A model generated the notes under the pieces. It made no database searches and was not told the DNA's origin. It saw only the letters and a list, made by a program, of their open reading frames with translations. Made by a program: the position numbers and the translations under genes. Shown here piece after piece: positions 42,253 to 50,940 of a DNA stretch of 64,000 nt. Numbering within the stretch: the first letter of the stretch is position 1; each line of letters begins with the position of its first letter. This stretch comes from CAG-632 sp963626805. Lineage in GTDB: Bacteria; Bacillota; Clostridia; Lachnospirales; Lachnospiraceae. The stretch lies in contig CAVFXS010000039.1 in assembly GCA_963626805.1 (NCBI GenBank), forward strand, positions 1-64,000, given 5' to 3'.

Positions 42253-44691
42253 ATGTCAATCAAGAAATCTTTGCAGTCATCTATGGTGCTGGTTGCCTGT
42301 GTTCCAATTATAATATTTACCGTAATCGCCATCAGTATTGCTTTTTATAATTCCAATAAAATCTCAGAAGAGGCCGCCCGGTCAATGGCCGAAAAATACA
42401 AGAATGGCTTTGAAGCCCAACTGGATACCCAGATCGTTGAGCTGAATTCTCTGGCCTCTAATAATGATATCATCAGCCTGCTTTTAAAGAAATACAACGA
42501 TCCGACCATTGATCTTTTTAGTGATACAAATTCCAGAAACACGATCGACGATATGCTGTCCCAGGCATCCAGAAGCTTTGGCGATTCCATTGTTTACAGC
42601 ATATTTGACCTGGATGGCTACATTATCTGCAGCTCGGATTCTTCTCTCTGCGGAAAGTATGATCAATATGTTGCAGACATGACAGACTCTTTGGATGGGC
42701 ACCTGATCACCACTTCCCATATACTGAACGGGGTCAGCGATTCGATTCATATTCTCACACCGATTTCCGTAAAAGGGAAATATCAGGTTGGTGTTATGGT
42801 TGCCAGTCTCCGTCAGGACTTCTTCAAGAGCTTTGTTTCTGCCGAGGATAATACATATATTTTAAATGCTACATCTGACAGTCTTTTAGGTATCGAGATT
42901 TTGGATGACGATATTAAGCGGGAAGCTAGCCTGCGGCTGTTGAATTATGATGGTGAGACAGGACATTTAACCGGATATATCTGGGAGCATAATGCTCTCT
43001 CCTATAACCTTTACGGATATTCCATTATACCGGAATACCACTGGATTTATCTTGCGAAGAAGGACTTAAGCGTTTATCAGTCCCTGATTCAGTCAATTCC
43101 ATTTTCACTTCTGGCAGTATTACTGGTTCTCCTGCCACTTACTTACCTGCTCAGTTCTCTGCTATCACAGAAATATTGCAGACCAATCTTTGATCTGAAG
43201 CAGAAAATGTTACAGGCCTCTAATGGTAATCTGAATGTTCACTGTGATATTCAGTCCAATGACGAGTTCGGTGAGCTGTCCAGTCATTTTAATGAAATGA
43301 TGAAAATTATATCTACGAATCATGATGAATTAACTCTTACGAAGGAGCATCTGGAAAGAAGTCAGTCGGAGCTGATGGATAACTATCGTCAGATCAAGCA
43401 TCTTGCCTACACCGATACCTTAACCGGTCTGGCAAACCGTGCGGCTTTCATGAACCATGCCCATGAGGTCTTTCATCACACCGGCAATCTGGAACGACAT
43501 GCGATCTTATTTATTGATCTTGATAATTTTAAGAACGTTAATGATACACTGGGCCATGATTATGGAGATCTGCTCCTGCAACAGATTGCAGACAAGTTCA
43601 ATCAACTGATTTCTGACGATGATCTGCTTGCCAGAACCGGTGGTGATGAGTTCCTGCTGCTCCGTGAACAGGCCGATGATCTGAATGAGTTGAATCATTT
43701 CGCTTCCAAGCTTATCTCCATTGCCCAGCATCCGTTTGAACTGGATGATGAGACCATCCACGTTTCCATGAGTATCGGTATTGCGATCTTCCCGCAAAAT
43801 GGTCTGACTGTAAATGAACTGATCAAAAATGCTGATATCGCCATGTATTCTGCAAAATCCTCCGGAAAATGCGGCTATCGATTCTTCATCAGCTCCATGG
43901 AGGATGAAGTGAACCGCAAGAACGAGATCGAGGAGATCCTACACAATGCAATCCAGAATCAGGAAATCTACCTCTTATATCAGCCACAGTGTGATACTCA
44001 GACAGGACGCATCATTGGCTGTGAAGCATTAATGAGGCTCCGAAATGGGCATCTGGGTCAGATCTCACCGATTGAGTTTATCCCGATTGCAGAAGAGTCC
44101 GGAATCATTAATGAGCTGGGCGCCTGGGCACTGGAGCATGCCTGTGACTTCAACCGGCAGCTGCTGGATGCCGGCTTCGGACCGATCACCATGTCTGTAA
44201 ACGTTTCTTCGGAACAGTTAAAGGGCGATTCCTTTATTCCGATTCTGAAGCGTGTTTTAGAGAAAACAAAGCTTCCACCACAGTATCTGGAGCTGGAGGT
44301 TACAGAAAGTGTTCTGATTCAGTCCTTTGAGCATAACATCAGACTGGTAGAGGAAATACGTTCTATGGGAATCCATATTGCATTAGATGATTTTGGTACC
44401 GGCTACTCCTCCTTCAATTATCTGACCCAGATACCGATCGATACCTTGAAGATCGACAAATCCTTCGTAGATAATATCAGTACGAATTCCAAGGACTGCT
44501 TTGTTGCCGAAACAATCATCTCTCTGGCACACAAGTTGAATATTCAGGTTGTTGCCGAAGGAGTCGAATCCTCCGATCAGCTTAAAATTCTGCAGGAGAA
44601 TTCCTGTGATATCCTGCAGGGATATCTTTTCAGCAAGCCTTTGCCGGATGAATATTACCGCAATCTTCTGGAAATCAACCATGATGTATAA
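42253..44691 (+). CDS. Cache-HAMP-GGDEF-EAL cyclic-di-GMP protein
   Basis: Membrane sensor of 812 residues that makes or breaks cyclic di-GMP. Order: membrane helix (about 10-35), extracytoplasmic dCache-like sensor (about 40-275), second helix, HAMP (about 305-360), GGDEF and EAL. The GGDEF site is intact (LTGLANRAAF, FIDLDNFKNVNDTLGHDYG, RTGGDEFLLL), with no RxxD inhibitory site just upstream. The EAL site is also intact (EALMRLR, NVSSEQL, LEVTESVL, DDFGTGYSSF, TLKIDKSFV, VVAEGVES). Either activity is possible. I start at ATG 42253 with AAGGAG 6 nt upstream. It is divergent from the CheX-CheY operon. Confidence 0.93.
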   Translation: MSIKKSLQSSMVLVACVPIIIFTVIAISIAFYNSNKISEEAARSMAEKYKNGFEAQLDTQIVELNSLASNNDIISLLLKKYNDPTIDLFSDTNSRNTIDDMLSQASRSFGDSIVYSIFDLDGYIICSSDSSLCGKYDQYVADMTDSLDGHLITTSHILNGVSDSIHILTPISVKGKYQVGVMVASLRQDFFKSFVSAEDNTYILNATSDSLLGIEILDDDIKREASLRLLNYDGETGHLTGYIWEHNALSYNLYGYSIIPEYHWIYLAKKDLSVYQSLIQSIPFSLLAVLLVLLPLTYLLSSLLSQKYCRPIFDLKQKMLQASNGNLNVHCDIQSNDEFGELSSHFNEMMKIISTNHDELTLTKEHLERSQSELMDNYRQIKHLAYTDTLTGLANRAAFMNHAHEVFHHTGNLERHAILFIDLDNFKNVNDTLGHDYGDLLLQQIADKFNQLISDDDLLARTGGDEFLLLREQADDLNELNHFASKLISIAQHPFELDDETIHVSMSIGIAIFPQNGLTVNELIKNADIAMYSAKSSGKCGYRFFISSMEDEVNRKNEIEEILHNAIQNQEIYLLYQPQCDTQTGRIIGCEALMRLRNGHLGQISPIEFIPIAEESGIINELGAWALEHACDFNRQLLDAGFGPITMSVNVSSEQLKGDSFIPILKRVLEKTKLPPQYLELEVTESVLIQSFEHNIRLVEEIRSMGIHIALDDFGTGYSSFNYLTQIPIDTLKIDKSFVDNISTNSKDCFVAETIISLAHKLNIQVVAEGVESSDQLKILQENSCDILQGYLFSKPLPDEYYRNLLEINHDV

Positions 44692-44758
44692 TCGACATTG
44701 TAACAACGAAAATTATAAGGTTACAGTTTAAAGACGAAATTATAAAACGGAAAGCAGA

Positions 44759-44807
44759 AAACAGAAAAGCGGATGTTGGAACAATACCAACATCCGCTTT
44801 TCTGTTT
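44759..44807. terminator. strong bidirectional terminator
   Basis: Perfect 21-bp stem (arms 44759-44779 and 44787-44807, core AGCGGATGTTGG) with a 7-nt loop, with A- and T-rich ends for both directions. It separates the convergent GGDEF-EAL and wall-hydrolase genes. Confidence 0.9.
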
Positions 44808-44815
44808 ATACGGTT

Positions 44816-45979
44816 TTAATGGAAGCAGTGATTTCCAATGATCGTGTAGCTGCCATAGGCTGCGTAATTCGCATATTTCACATTAATGAAGCACATATAA
44901 CCGCCAATATTGTTCACGCCTGCCAGTGCCTCGTTTGCTGCCTGCTGTGCCTGTGGCAACGGTCCGTTGTTCAGATATCCGGTCATAACGCTTCCGTATA
45001 CGGATGGAAACTGTCCCGGTGCATAAATAACATCATAAATGCTACCGCCATAAGCCCCGCTTCTTAAACGATTCAAAACCACATTGGCAACTGCCAGCTG
45101 GCCCTCATACGGCTCGCTGCCGGCCTCCATGCTGACCAGACATGCCAGCAGATATGCATCATCATAGGATGCCTGTGTCGGTGCCTGTGCTGTCACACCT
45201 ACGGTTACCGCATTACCGCCCGAAGATCCCTGTGAAGCCTGTGCGGCTGCCGCCTCTGCCTGCTTTGCGGCTGCGATCCGTTCCATTTCTTCTTCAATCG
45301 TAATCGCTGTCTCCAGCTTATATTCTACAGACAGATATTCTGCCGAAACATAGCCTTCCCAGTTCTCATTTACCAGAACACCATACCAGCCATCCAGTGT
45401 CTCGGTTACATTTACCTGATCGTCCTTCTGTAGCATTGCGATCGCTTCCGAGTCTGTTGATGCATCCCGTCGTACCTTGATAATATCAGCGGTCACGGTT
45501 CCTACGTTCTTCCCGTACTCCTCTGCCATCGGCTCTGCATCCTTGCCGGTCAGGATATATTCTGTCTTTACATATCCGTTTACATTGCCGGATGTGATCT
45601 GTGTCCATTCCCCTTCTGTGCCTACAATGTCACCGACACAGCCCGGATACATCTTGCCCACGACATCCGAATCTGTCGATGCTGCCACCCTGACATTTAA
45701 CGTATCTGTAATATTTGCAATAAATCTGCCATCATATGGAGATGACTCCGGTGCCGCTACTACCGAAATCTCTGCTGCCTCTGTCGAACTCTTTGCCAGC
45801 AGTTCAAACAGCTCACTCCCTTCTGTCTTCTGCATATTACTGTACGAAAATGTCAATTCCTTCTTTGTATTCCGATTTCCGGTCAGATAAATACTACCGG
45901 CTATAAGCACTACCGCCAGCACGATTCCTGCCAGAATCATCCGCTCCCTTATATATTTTTTTCTTCTCGCTGTTTCCAT
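44816..45979 (-). CDS. SH3-domain SleB-type cell wall hydrolase
   Basis: Extracytoplasmic protein of 387 residues with an N-terminal membrane anchor (about 12-35). Two bacterial SH3 domains follow (about 95-150, TLNVRVAASTDSDVVGKMY, and about 165-220, IIKVRRDASTDSEAIAML). After an Ala/Gln linker comes a C-terminal SleB/Hydrolase_2 domain (about 275-387; CLVSMEAGSEPYEGQLAVAN and ending near NYAAYGSYTIIGNHCF). The catalytic glutamate of that family is in SMEAGSEP. It should cleave peptidoglycan at the cell surface. I start at ATG 45979 (GGAG 8 nt upstream); GTG 45988 lies against that site. A promoter and four GTTAC-type repeats precede it. Confidence 0.9.
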   Translation of the reverse strand: METARRKKYIRERMILAGIVLAVVLIAGSIYLTGNRNTKKELTFSYSNMQKTEGSELFELLAKSSTEAAEISVVAAPESSPYDGRFIANITDTLNVRVAASTDSDVVGKMYPGCVGDIVGTEGEWTQITSGNVNGYVKTEYILTGKDAEPMAEEYGKNVGTVTADIIKVRRDASTDSEAIAMLQKDDQVNVTETLDGWYGVLVNENWEGYVSAEYLSVEYKLETAITIEEEMERIAAAKQAEAAAAQASQGSSGGNAVTVGVTAQAPTQASYDDAYLLACLVSMEAGSEPYEGQLAVANVVLNRLRSGAYGGSIYDVIYAPGQFPSVYGSVMTGYLNNGPLPQAQQAANEALAGVNNIGGYMCFINVKYANYAAYGSYTIIGNHCFH

Positions 45980-45993
45980 CTCTTTCACTCCAA

Positions 45994-46031
45994 TGTTACT
46001 AATTTGTTATAAAATGTTACATTTTTGTTAC
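45994..46031. promoter_or_regulatory. four helical-phase TGTTAC repeats, candidate WalR/PhoP-type box
   Basis: On the plus strand TGTTAC, TGTTAT, TGTTAC and TGTTAC start at 45994, 46005, 46015 and 46026, spaced 11, 10 and 11 nt. This fits the TGTWAH-N5-TGTWAH site of WalR/YycF or a related OmpR-type regulator. They lie between the promoter and the start codon of the SleB-type hydrolase, a repressing position. Confidence 0.5.
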
Positions 46032-46037
46032 AACGTC

Positions 46038-46066
46038 ACTATAACAGATTAAAACTTGCATGTCAA
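46038..46066 (-). promoter_or_regulatory. promoter of the SleB-type hydrolase gene
   Basis: On the minus strand TTGACA (46061-46066), a 17-nt spacer and TATAGT (46038-46043), about 50 nt before the start codon. Confidence 0.78.
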
Positions 46067-46168
46067 GTTAGCCTGTGTCATAATCTTTTATGATAAAATT
46101 GTTTAAATTTACCGGTTTCTGTCAAGAATACGATAGATTTCTTATATCATTTATGAAGGAGCTAGCAG

Positions 46169-46873
46169 ATGGCACAGATTCGATTAGATAAATATCTGGC
46201 GAATGCCGGCATTGGCACCCGTAGTCAGGTAAAACAATATATAAAAAAGAAACAGGTCACTGTAAACGGCATCCATGCAGCCTCAGGTGATCTCAAGATC
46301 GATCCGGAAAGCGATACGGTGCTTTATCAGGATGCCCCCGTCATCCGGGAGGTCTTTGTATATTATCTGTTAAATAAACCGGCCGGCTATATCAGTGCCA
46401 CAGAGGATCCGGATTGTCAGACGGTTCTGGACCTGATCCGGGATACTACTCATAAGGATCTTTTTCCGGTCGGAAGACTGGACAAGGATACGGAGGGGCT
46501 TCTGCTCATTACCAATGACGGTGCCCTGGCCCACCAGCTTCTGTCCCCGCGGAAACATGTCGATAAAACCTATTATGTAGAAATGGATACAGAGATTCCG
46601 GCTCATGCAGCAGCCACCTTTCAGGCCGGTATGGATATCGGAGATGAGAAACCGACCTTACCAGCCGATCTGTCGATCCTGACCCCGACCAGCGCCCATC
46701 TGACAATCCAGGAGGGCCGATTCCATCAGGTCAAGCGTATGTTCCATGCCATCGGCTGTGAAGTCACCTATCTGAAACGGATCCGAATGGGAAGTCTGGA
46801 ATTGGATGATACGCTGTCTCCGGGAAACTACCGTCCGCTTACTTCGGAAGAATTATCTGCTTTGCTGCATTAA
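46169..46873 (+). CDS. rsuA: 16S rRNA pseudouridine synthase, RsuA family
   Basis: Modifies a uridine of small-subunit rRNA (U516 in E. coli). The 234 residues comprise an S4 RNA-binding domain (about 1-60; RLDKYLANAGIGTRSQVKQY) and the synthase domain with catalytic Asp in GRLDKDTEGLLL and KTYYVEMD. The C-terminal EGRFHQVKRMFHAIGCEV is typical of RsuA rather than RluB. AAGGAG lies about 8 nt before the ATG. Paralogous assignment to RluB is possible but less likely. Confidence 0.9.
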   Translation: MAQIRLDKYLANAGIGTRSQVKQYIKKKQVTVNGIHAASGDLKIDPESDTVLYQDAPVIREVFVYYLLNKPAGYISATEDPDCQTVLDLIRDTTHKDLFPVGRLDKDTEGLLLITNDGALAHQLLSPRKHVDKTYYVEMDTEIPAHAAATFQAGMDIGDEKPTLPADLSILTPTSAHLTIQEGRFHQVKRMFHAIGCEVTYLKRIRMGSLELDDTLSPGNYRPLTSEELSALLH

Positions 46874-46902
46874 TTATCCATTTGCTTTATCGCATTAACG
46901 CA

Positions 46903-46931
46903 TTGACACATTGAGGCTTTTCGATTAAAAT
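46903..46931 (+). promoter_or_regulatory. promoter of tyrA-aroA
   Basis: TTGACA (46903-46908), a 17-nt spacer and TAAAAT (46926-46931), about 25-30 nt before the tyrA start codon. Confidence 0.78.
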
Positions 46932-46960
46932 GCTAATCATATGAAAGGACGGGTCTTATT

Positions 46961-48067
46961 ATGCATACATCTCAACCGTTTACAATTGGATTTATCGGTC
47001 TTGGACTGATCGGTGGCTCGATTGCCAAGTCGATTCGACGAATCTTTCCGGATTACCGGATCCTTGCTTATGATGTAGATACCGCAGCACTGGAAGAAGC
47101 CGTAGCGGATGGCACAGTTCATATCGCACTTTCCGCAATTGATAAACAGATTGCCGACTGCAGCTATATCTTTCTGTGTGCACCGGTTCATTATAATATT
47201 GAGTATCTTCCTTTATTAAAGAGATACATGAAGCCGGACTGTATCCTGACAGACGTCGGAAGTGTCAAGACCGATATTTATCAGGCAGTTCTGGATCAGC
47301 AGCTTTCGGATGTATTTATCGGCGGCCATCCGATGGTCGGTTCCGAACGCTCCGGCTACAGTGCCGCCCATGATCATCTGGTTGAGAATGCATATTATTT
47401 TATCACCCCGTCTTCCACTGTTTCACAGGAAAAGATCAATGAATTCAGTACCTTTATTGAAGATCTGGGTGCCATTACGATCATTTATTCTCCGGCCCGG
47501 CATGATCAAACAACTGCATACATCAGCCACATCCCGCATATTATTGCCTCCGAGCTTGTAAATCTGGTCCGGGACAATGATGATGCCAAGGGCATGAACC
47601 GTCAGCTTGCCGCCGGTGGCTTTAAGGACATTACCAGAATTGCTTCCTCTAACCCGGTAATCTGGGAGCATATTCTTTTAAGCAATTCTGCGAATATTAT
47701 TGCCGGTCTGGAGGAATACAAGGATGATCTGCAGCAAATGATCGATGCCATCCATAAACGGGATGTTTCCTACATTCACCAGTTTTTCGAACGTGCCCGC
47801 GAATACCGGGATTCCATCCCGAACAATGCAACCGGTGTCATCCGGATGAATTATGAGATCTTCGCTGATATTCCGGACGAAGCGGGTGCCATTGAAGGTG
47901 TCCTTCATAACATAAGCACTGCCGGTATCAGCATTAAGAATCTGGGCATCTCCCACAACCGGGAGGATGAAGAGGGTGTATTGCGTCTGTCCTTTTACCG
48001 GAAGGAGGATGCATCCGGAGCTGCTAAGCTGCTCAGGACCAATGGATACACGATCTATGAGCATTAA
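46961..48067 (+). CDS. tyrA: prephenate dehydrogenase
   Basis: NAD-dependent oxidative decarboxylation of prephenate to 4-hydroxyphenylpyruvate for tyrosine. The 368 residues contain the Rossmann loop GFIGLGLIGGSIAKSI, the GGHPMVGSERSGY active-site region and the histidine segment QTTAYISHIPHIIA. A C-terminal ACT domain (about 290-368; AIEGVLHNISTAGISIKNLG) is for feedback control. AAAGGACGGG lies before the ATG. The start codon of aroA follows 104 nt after its stop, and the two probably form a unit. Confidence 0.95.
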   Translation: MHTSQPFTIGFIGLGLIGGSIAKSIRRIFPDYRILAYDVDTAALEEAVADGTVHIALSAIDKQIADCSYIFLCAPVHYNIEYLPLLKRYMKPDCILTDVGSVKTDIYQAVLDQQLSDVFIGGHPMVGSERSGYSAAHDHLVENAYYFITPSSTVSQEKINEFSTFIEDLGAITIIYSPARHDQTTAYISHIPHIIASELVNLVRDNDDAKGMNRQLAAGGFKDITRIASSNPVIWEHILLSNSANIIAGLEEYKDDLQQMIDAIHKRDVSYIHQFFERAREYRDSIPNNATGVIRMNYEIFADIPDEAGAIEGVLHNISTAGISIKNLGISHNREDEEGVLRLSFYRKEDASGAAKLLRTNGYTIYEH

Positions 48068-48171
48068 GCCTGCATACGGAATATCCGGTCTTCGCTTGCT
48101 TTTTTCTCTGATTTATACCATACTATGATTTGGAATTATTTACGATTACATGACTAAAGGAGCTTATACTT

Positions 48172-49446
48172 ATGATATTTACCAGAAAACAATCCTTACA
48201 TGGATACTTGACAGTACCCGGCGATAAATCGATCTCCCACCGCAGCATTATGCTGGGAGCCCTCGCAGAGGGAACGACCGAGGTGCACGGTTTCCTTCAG
48301 GGTGCAGATTGTTTATCTTCTATCTCCTGCTTTGAAAAGATGGGCGTACAGATTGAGAATCAGGGAGACATTGTACGGATTCACGGTCTTGGTCTCCATA
48401 ATCTACAGGCACCGTCCGGAACTCTGGATGTCGGTAACAGCGGAACCACGACCCGGCTTATGTCCGGCATTTTAGCTGCCCAGTCCTTTACCAGTCTGGT
48501 AGACGGCGATGCTTCCATTCGCAAGCGTCCAATGAAACGGATCATCACTCCGCTTACCCAGATGGGTGCTTCCATTACCAGCCTGAATCAGAATGACTGT
48601 GCACCACTCCGGATCGAGGGCAGTCCACTACACGGGATCCATTATCAGTCACCGGTCGCTTCGGCTCAGGTAAAGTCCGCAATTCTTCTTGCAGGTCTCT
48701 ATGCCGATGGCGAGACCAGTGTTACAGAACCATATGTTTCCAGAAATCATACAGAGCTGATGTTTGAATCCTTTGGTGTTCCTGTCCATTGTGAAGGCAC
48801 GACCGTTACGATCCGGCCGGTTCATTCGCTGAAGGCCCAGAAAATTCTGGTACCGGGAGACATCTCTTCTGCCGCTTATTTTCTGGTAGCCGGACTGATC
48901 ACACCGAACTCGGAGCTTGTCATTCGGAATGTCGGAATCAATCCGACCCGGGATGGCATTCTGGATGTCTGTCGTGCCATGGGGGCGGACATTACACTCG
49001 AACACGTGTCGGATGCTATCGGCGAACCGACGGCGGATATCCGGGTACGCACCAGTGCTCTGCACAGTACCGTAATTGAAGGTGCCGTGATTCCAAAGCT
49101 GATCGATGAGCTGCCGATCATTGCCGTTCTTGCCTGCTTCGCAGAAGGCACAACCGTGATCCGGGATGCTCAGGAATTAAAGGTAAAGGAATCCAACCGG
49201 ATCGATGTTATGGTACATAACCTCTCTGCCATGGGGGCGGATATTGAGGCAACCGAAGACGGCATGATCATTCATGGCGGTAAGCCACTGCATGGTGCTG
49301 TCATCGACAGCAGCTTAGATCACCGGATCGCCATGAGCTTTGCCATTGCCGGCATGAACGCAGATGGAGAAACCGAGATTCAGGGAGCGGAATGTGTCAA
49401 TATCTCCTATCCTAACTTCTACTCTGACCTGGAGCACCTGCTCTAA
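48172..49446 (+). CDS. aroA: 3-phosphoshikimate 1-carboxyvinyltransferase (EPSP synthase)
   Basis: Joins shikimate 3-phosphate and phosphoenolpyruvate in aromatic amino-acid synthesis. The 424-residue sequence has the N-terminal VPGDKSISHRSIMLGALAEG, the DVGNSGTTTRLMSGILAAQ loop, the region RKRPMKRIITPLTQMG, the acidic site ELPIIAVLACFAEG, and the C-terminal DHRIAMSFAIAG. Two-domain repeat architecture is as expected. AAAGGAG lies 8 nt before the ATG. It is the last gene of the tyrA unit and a terminator follows. Confidence 0.97.
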   Translation: MIFTRKQSLHGYLTVPGDKSISHRSIMLGALAEGTTEVHGFLQGADCLSSISCFEKMGVQIENQGDIVRIHGLGLHNLQAPSGTLDVGNSGTTTRLMSGILAAQSFTSLVDGDASIRKRPMKRIITPLTQMGASITSLNQNDCAPLRIEGSPLHGIHYQSPVASAQVKSAILLAGLYADGETSVTEPYVSRNHTELMFESFGVPVHCEGTTVTIRPVHSLKAQKILVPGDISSAAYFLVAGLITPNSELVIRNVGINPTRDGILDVCRAMGADITLEHVSDAIGEPTADIRVRTSALHSTVIEGAVIPKLIDELPIIAVLACFAEGTTVIRDAQELKVKESNRIDVMVHNLSAMGADIEATEDGMIIHGGKPLHGAVIDSSLDHRIAMSFAIAGMNADGETEIQGAECVNISYPNFYSDLEHLL

Positions 49447-49519
49447 GCCGCAGGATTTGAATCCGGCGTGATTTAAATATCACATGATTGGAACATAACA
49501 TGGTTTTATTTAAAACCGG

Positions 49520-49568
49520 AAAAAGGTGATTATCCAAACGAAAGCTTCGTCGGGACGATCACCTTTTT
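49520..49568. terminator. bidirectional terminator after aroA
   Basis: AAAAAGGTGAT (49520-49530) pairs with ATCACCTTTTT (49558-49568), with a small inner hairpin ACGAA/TTCGT. It serves aroA on plus and the small DUF gene on minus. Confidence 0.8.
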
Positions 49569-49581
49569 ATGTTGCTTTATT

Positions 49582-49779
49582 TTATTGAAACTTATCTCTC
49601 TGTACACGTACCCGGTTAAAATGCTCCACCAGATATGCCACATCTTCCTGCCTATGGCTGATATTGGGGACGGATAACACTTCCTCTCCCTGTTCATTCA
49701 CCGCCCGAAGTCCATAACTGGTAAGTTGCCTGTCTTCTTCCTGCGTATTGTTCGATACGGTTATGGCATAACGAATCAT
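49582..49779 (-). CDS. small DUF6514-like protein
   Basis: A 65-residue soluble protein of unknown function. Its layout (SYGLRAVNEQGEEVL, then PNISHRQEDVAYLVEHFNR) recalls the DUF6514 family, though I only make this match tentatively. I start at ATG 49779 because AAGGAG lies 9 nt upstream; the longer frame to 49845 has no ribosome site. It lies alone between aroA and queA, convergent with aroA. Confidence 0.6.
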   Translation of the reverse strand: MIRYAITVSNNTQEEDRQLTSYGLRAVNEQGEEVLSVPNISHRQEDVAYLVEHFNRVRVQRDKFQ

Positions 49780-49902
49780 GGTGTTCAGCTCCTTCACTCC
49801 TTTGTCTGTACAATTATTGTACCTTGAATGAACCTGAAATCCCATGGTTAGTCTTCGTATTTTTTCGACTCGGTTATCACTTTCTTGCAGGATGATCCGC
49901 TT

Positions 49903-50931
49903 CTAAAGGATCAGCATAGCATCACCAAAACTGAAAAATCGATATTTTTCTTCAACTGCAGTCTCATAGGCATGAAGAATCGTCTCCCGGTCTGCCAATG
50001 CAGATACCAGCATGATCAGCGTGGATTCCGGCAGATGGAAATTCGTGATCAGACAATCAACCGCCTTAAACTGATATCCCGGATAGATAAAGATATCCGT
50101 CCATCCGCTCTTTACCGGAATATGGCCATCCGGTTCCGCAACCGTCTCCAGAGTTCTGGTACTGGTCGTTCCAACCGAAATGACTCTGCCGCCATTTGCT
50201 TTCGTTTCATTAATAATATTTGCCGCTTCTTCATCTACAATATAAAACTCCGAATGCATATGATGATCCAGTACGTTCTCTTCCTTTACCGGACGGAAGG
50301 TTCCAAGTCCGACATGCAGGGTTACCTTTGCGATCCGGACACCCTTATCCTGAATCTTTTGTAACAATTCTTCTGTAAAATGCAGGCCGGCTGTCGGTGC
50401 GGCTGCAGAGCCGTCATACTTCGCATAGACCGTCTGATACCGGTTCTTGTCCTGCAGCTGATGTGTAATATATGGCGGTAACGGCATCTGTCCGAGCTGA
50501 TCTAAAATCTCCTCAAAGATTCCGTCATACTCGAACCGGATCAACCGGTTTCCTTCCTCTACAACATCGATCACTTCTCCGACTAACAGTCCGTCACCAA
50601 AGCTGATCCTGGCTCCGACCCTGGCCTTTTTGCCTGGCTTCACCAGCGTTTCCCATACCTTTTCTTCTTTCCGCTTCAAAAGCAGAACCTCAATGGATGC
50701 TCCGGTTTCCTCCTTCACACCCATTAATCTGGCTGGAATTACCTTGGTGTTATTAACTACCAGGCAATCGCCCGGATTCAGATAATCAATCACGTCATAA
50801 AAATGCTTATGCTCCAGCTCACCGGTCTCCCGATGCAGAACCATCAACCGGGAATTATCCCGTTTTTCCAGAGGATCCTGTGCGATCAGTTCCTCCGGAA
50901 GATTATAGTTAAAATCACTTAATTTTATCAT
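49903..50931 (-). CDS. queA: S-adenosylmethionine:tRNA ribosyltransferase-isomerase
   Basis: Transfers and rearranges the ribosyl group of S-adenosylmethionine onto tRNA-bound preQ1 to make epoxyqueuosine. The 342 residues match the family: FNYNLPEELIAQDPLEKRDN, GDCLVVNNTKVIPARL, APTAGLHFTEELLQK and the C-terminal TNFHLPESTLIMLVSALA. It lies 9 nt after pheT and is probably cotranscribed with the Phe-tRNA synthetase genes. The ribosome site is weak. Confidence 0.96.
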   Translation of the reverse strand: MIKLSDFNYNLPEELIAQDPLEKRDNSRLMVLHRETGELEHKHFYDVIDYLNPGDCLVVNNTKVIPARLMGVKEETGASIEVLLLKRKEEKVWETLVKPGKKARVGARISFGDGLLVGEVIDVVEEGNRLIRFEYDGIFEEILDQLGQMPLPPYITHQLQDKNRYQTVYAKYDGSAAAPTAGLHFTEELLQKIQDKGVRIAKVTLHVGLGTFRPVKEENVLDHHMHSEFYIVDEEAANIINETKANGGRVISVGTTSTRTLETVAEPDGHIPVKSGWTDIFIYPGYQFKAVDCLITNFHLPESTLIMLVSALADRETILHAYETAVEEKYRFFSFGDAMLIL

Positions 50932-50940
50932 GATCCGTTA

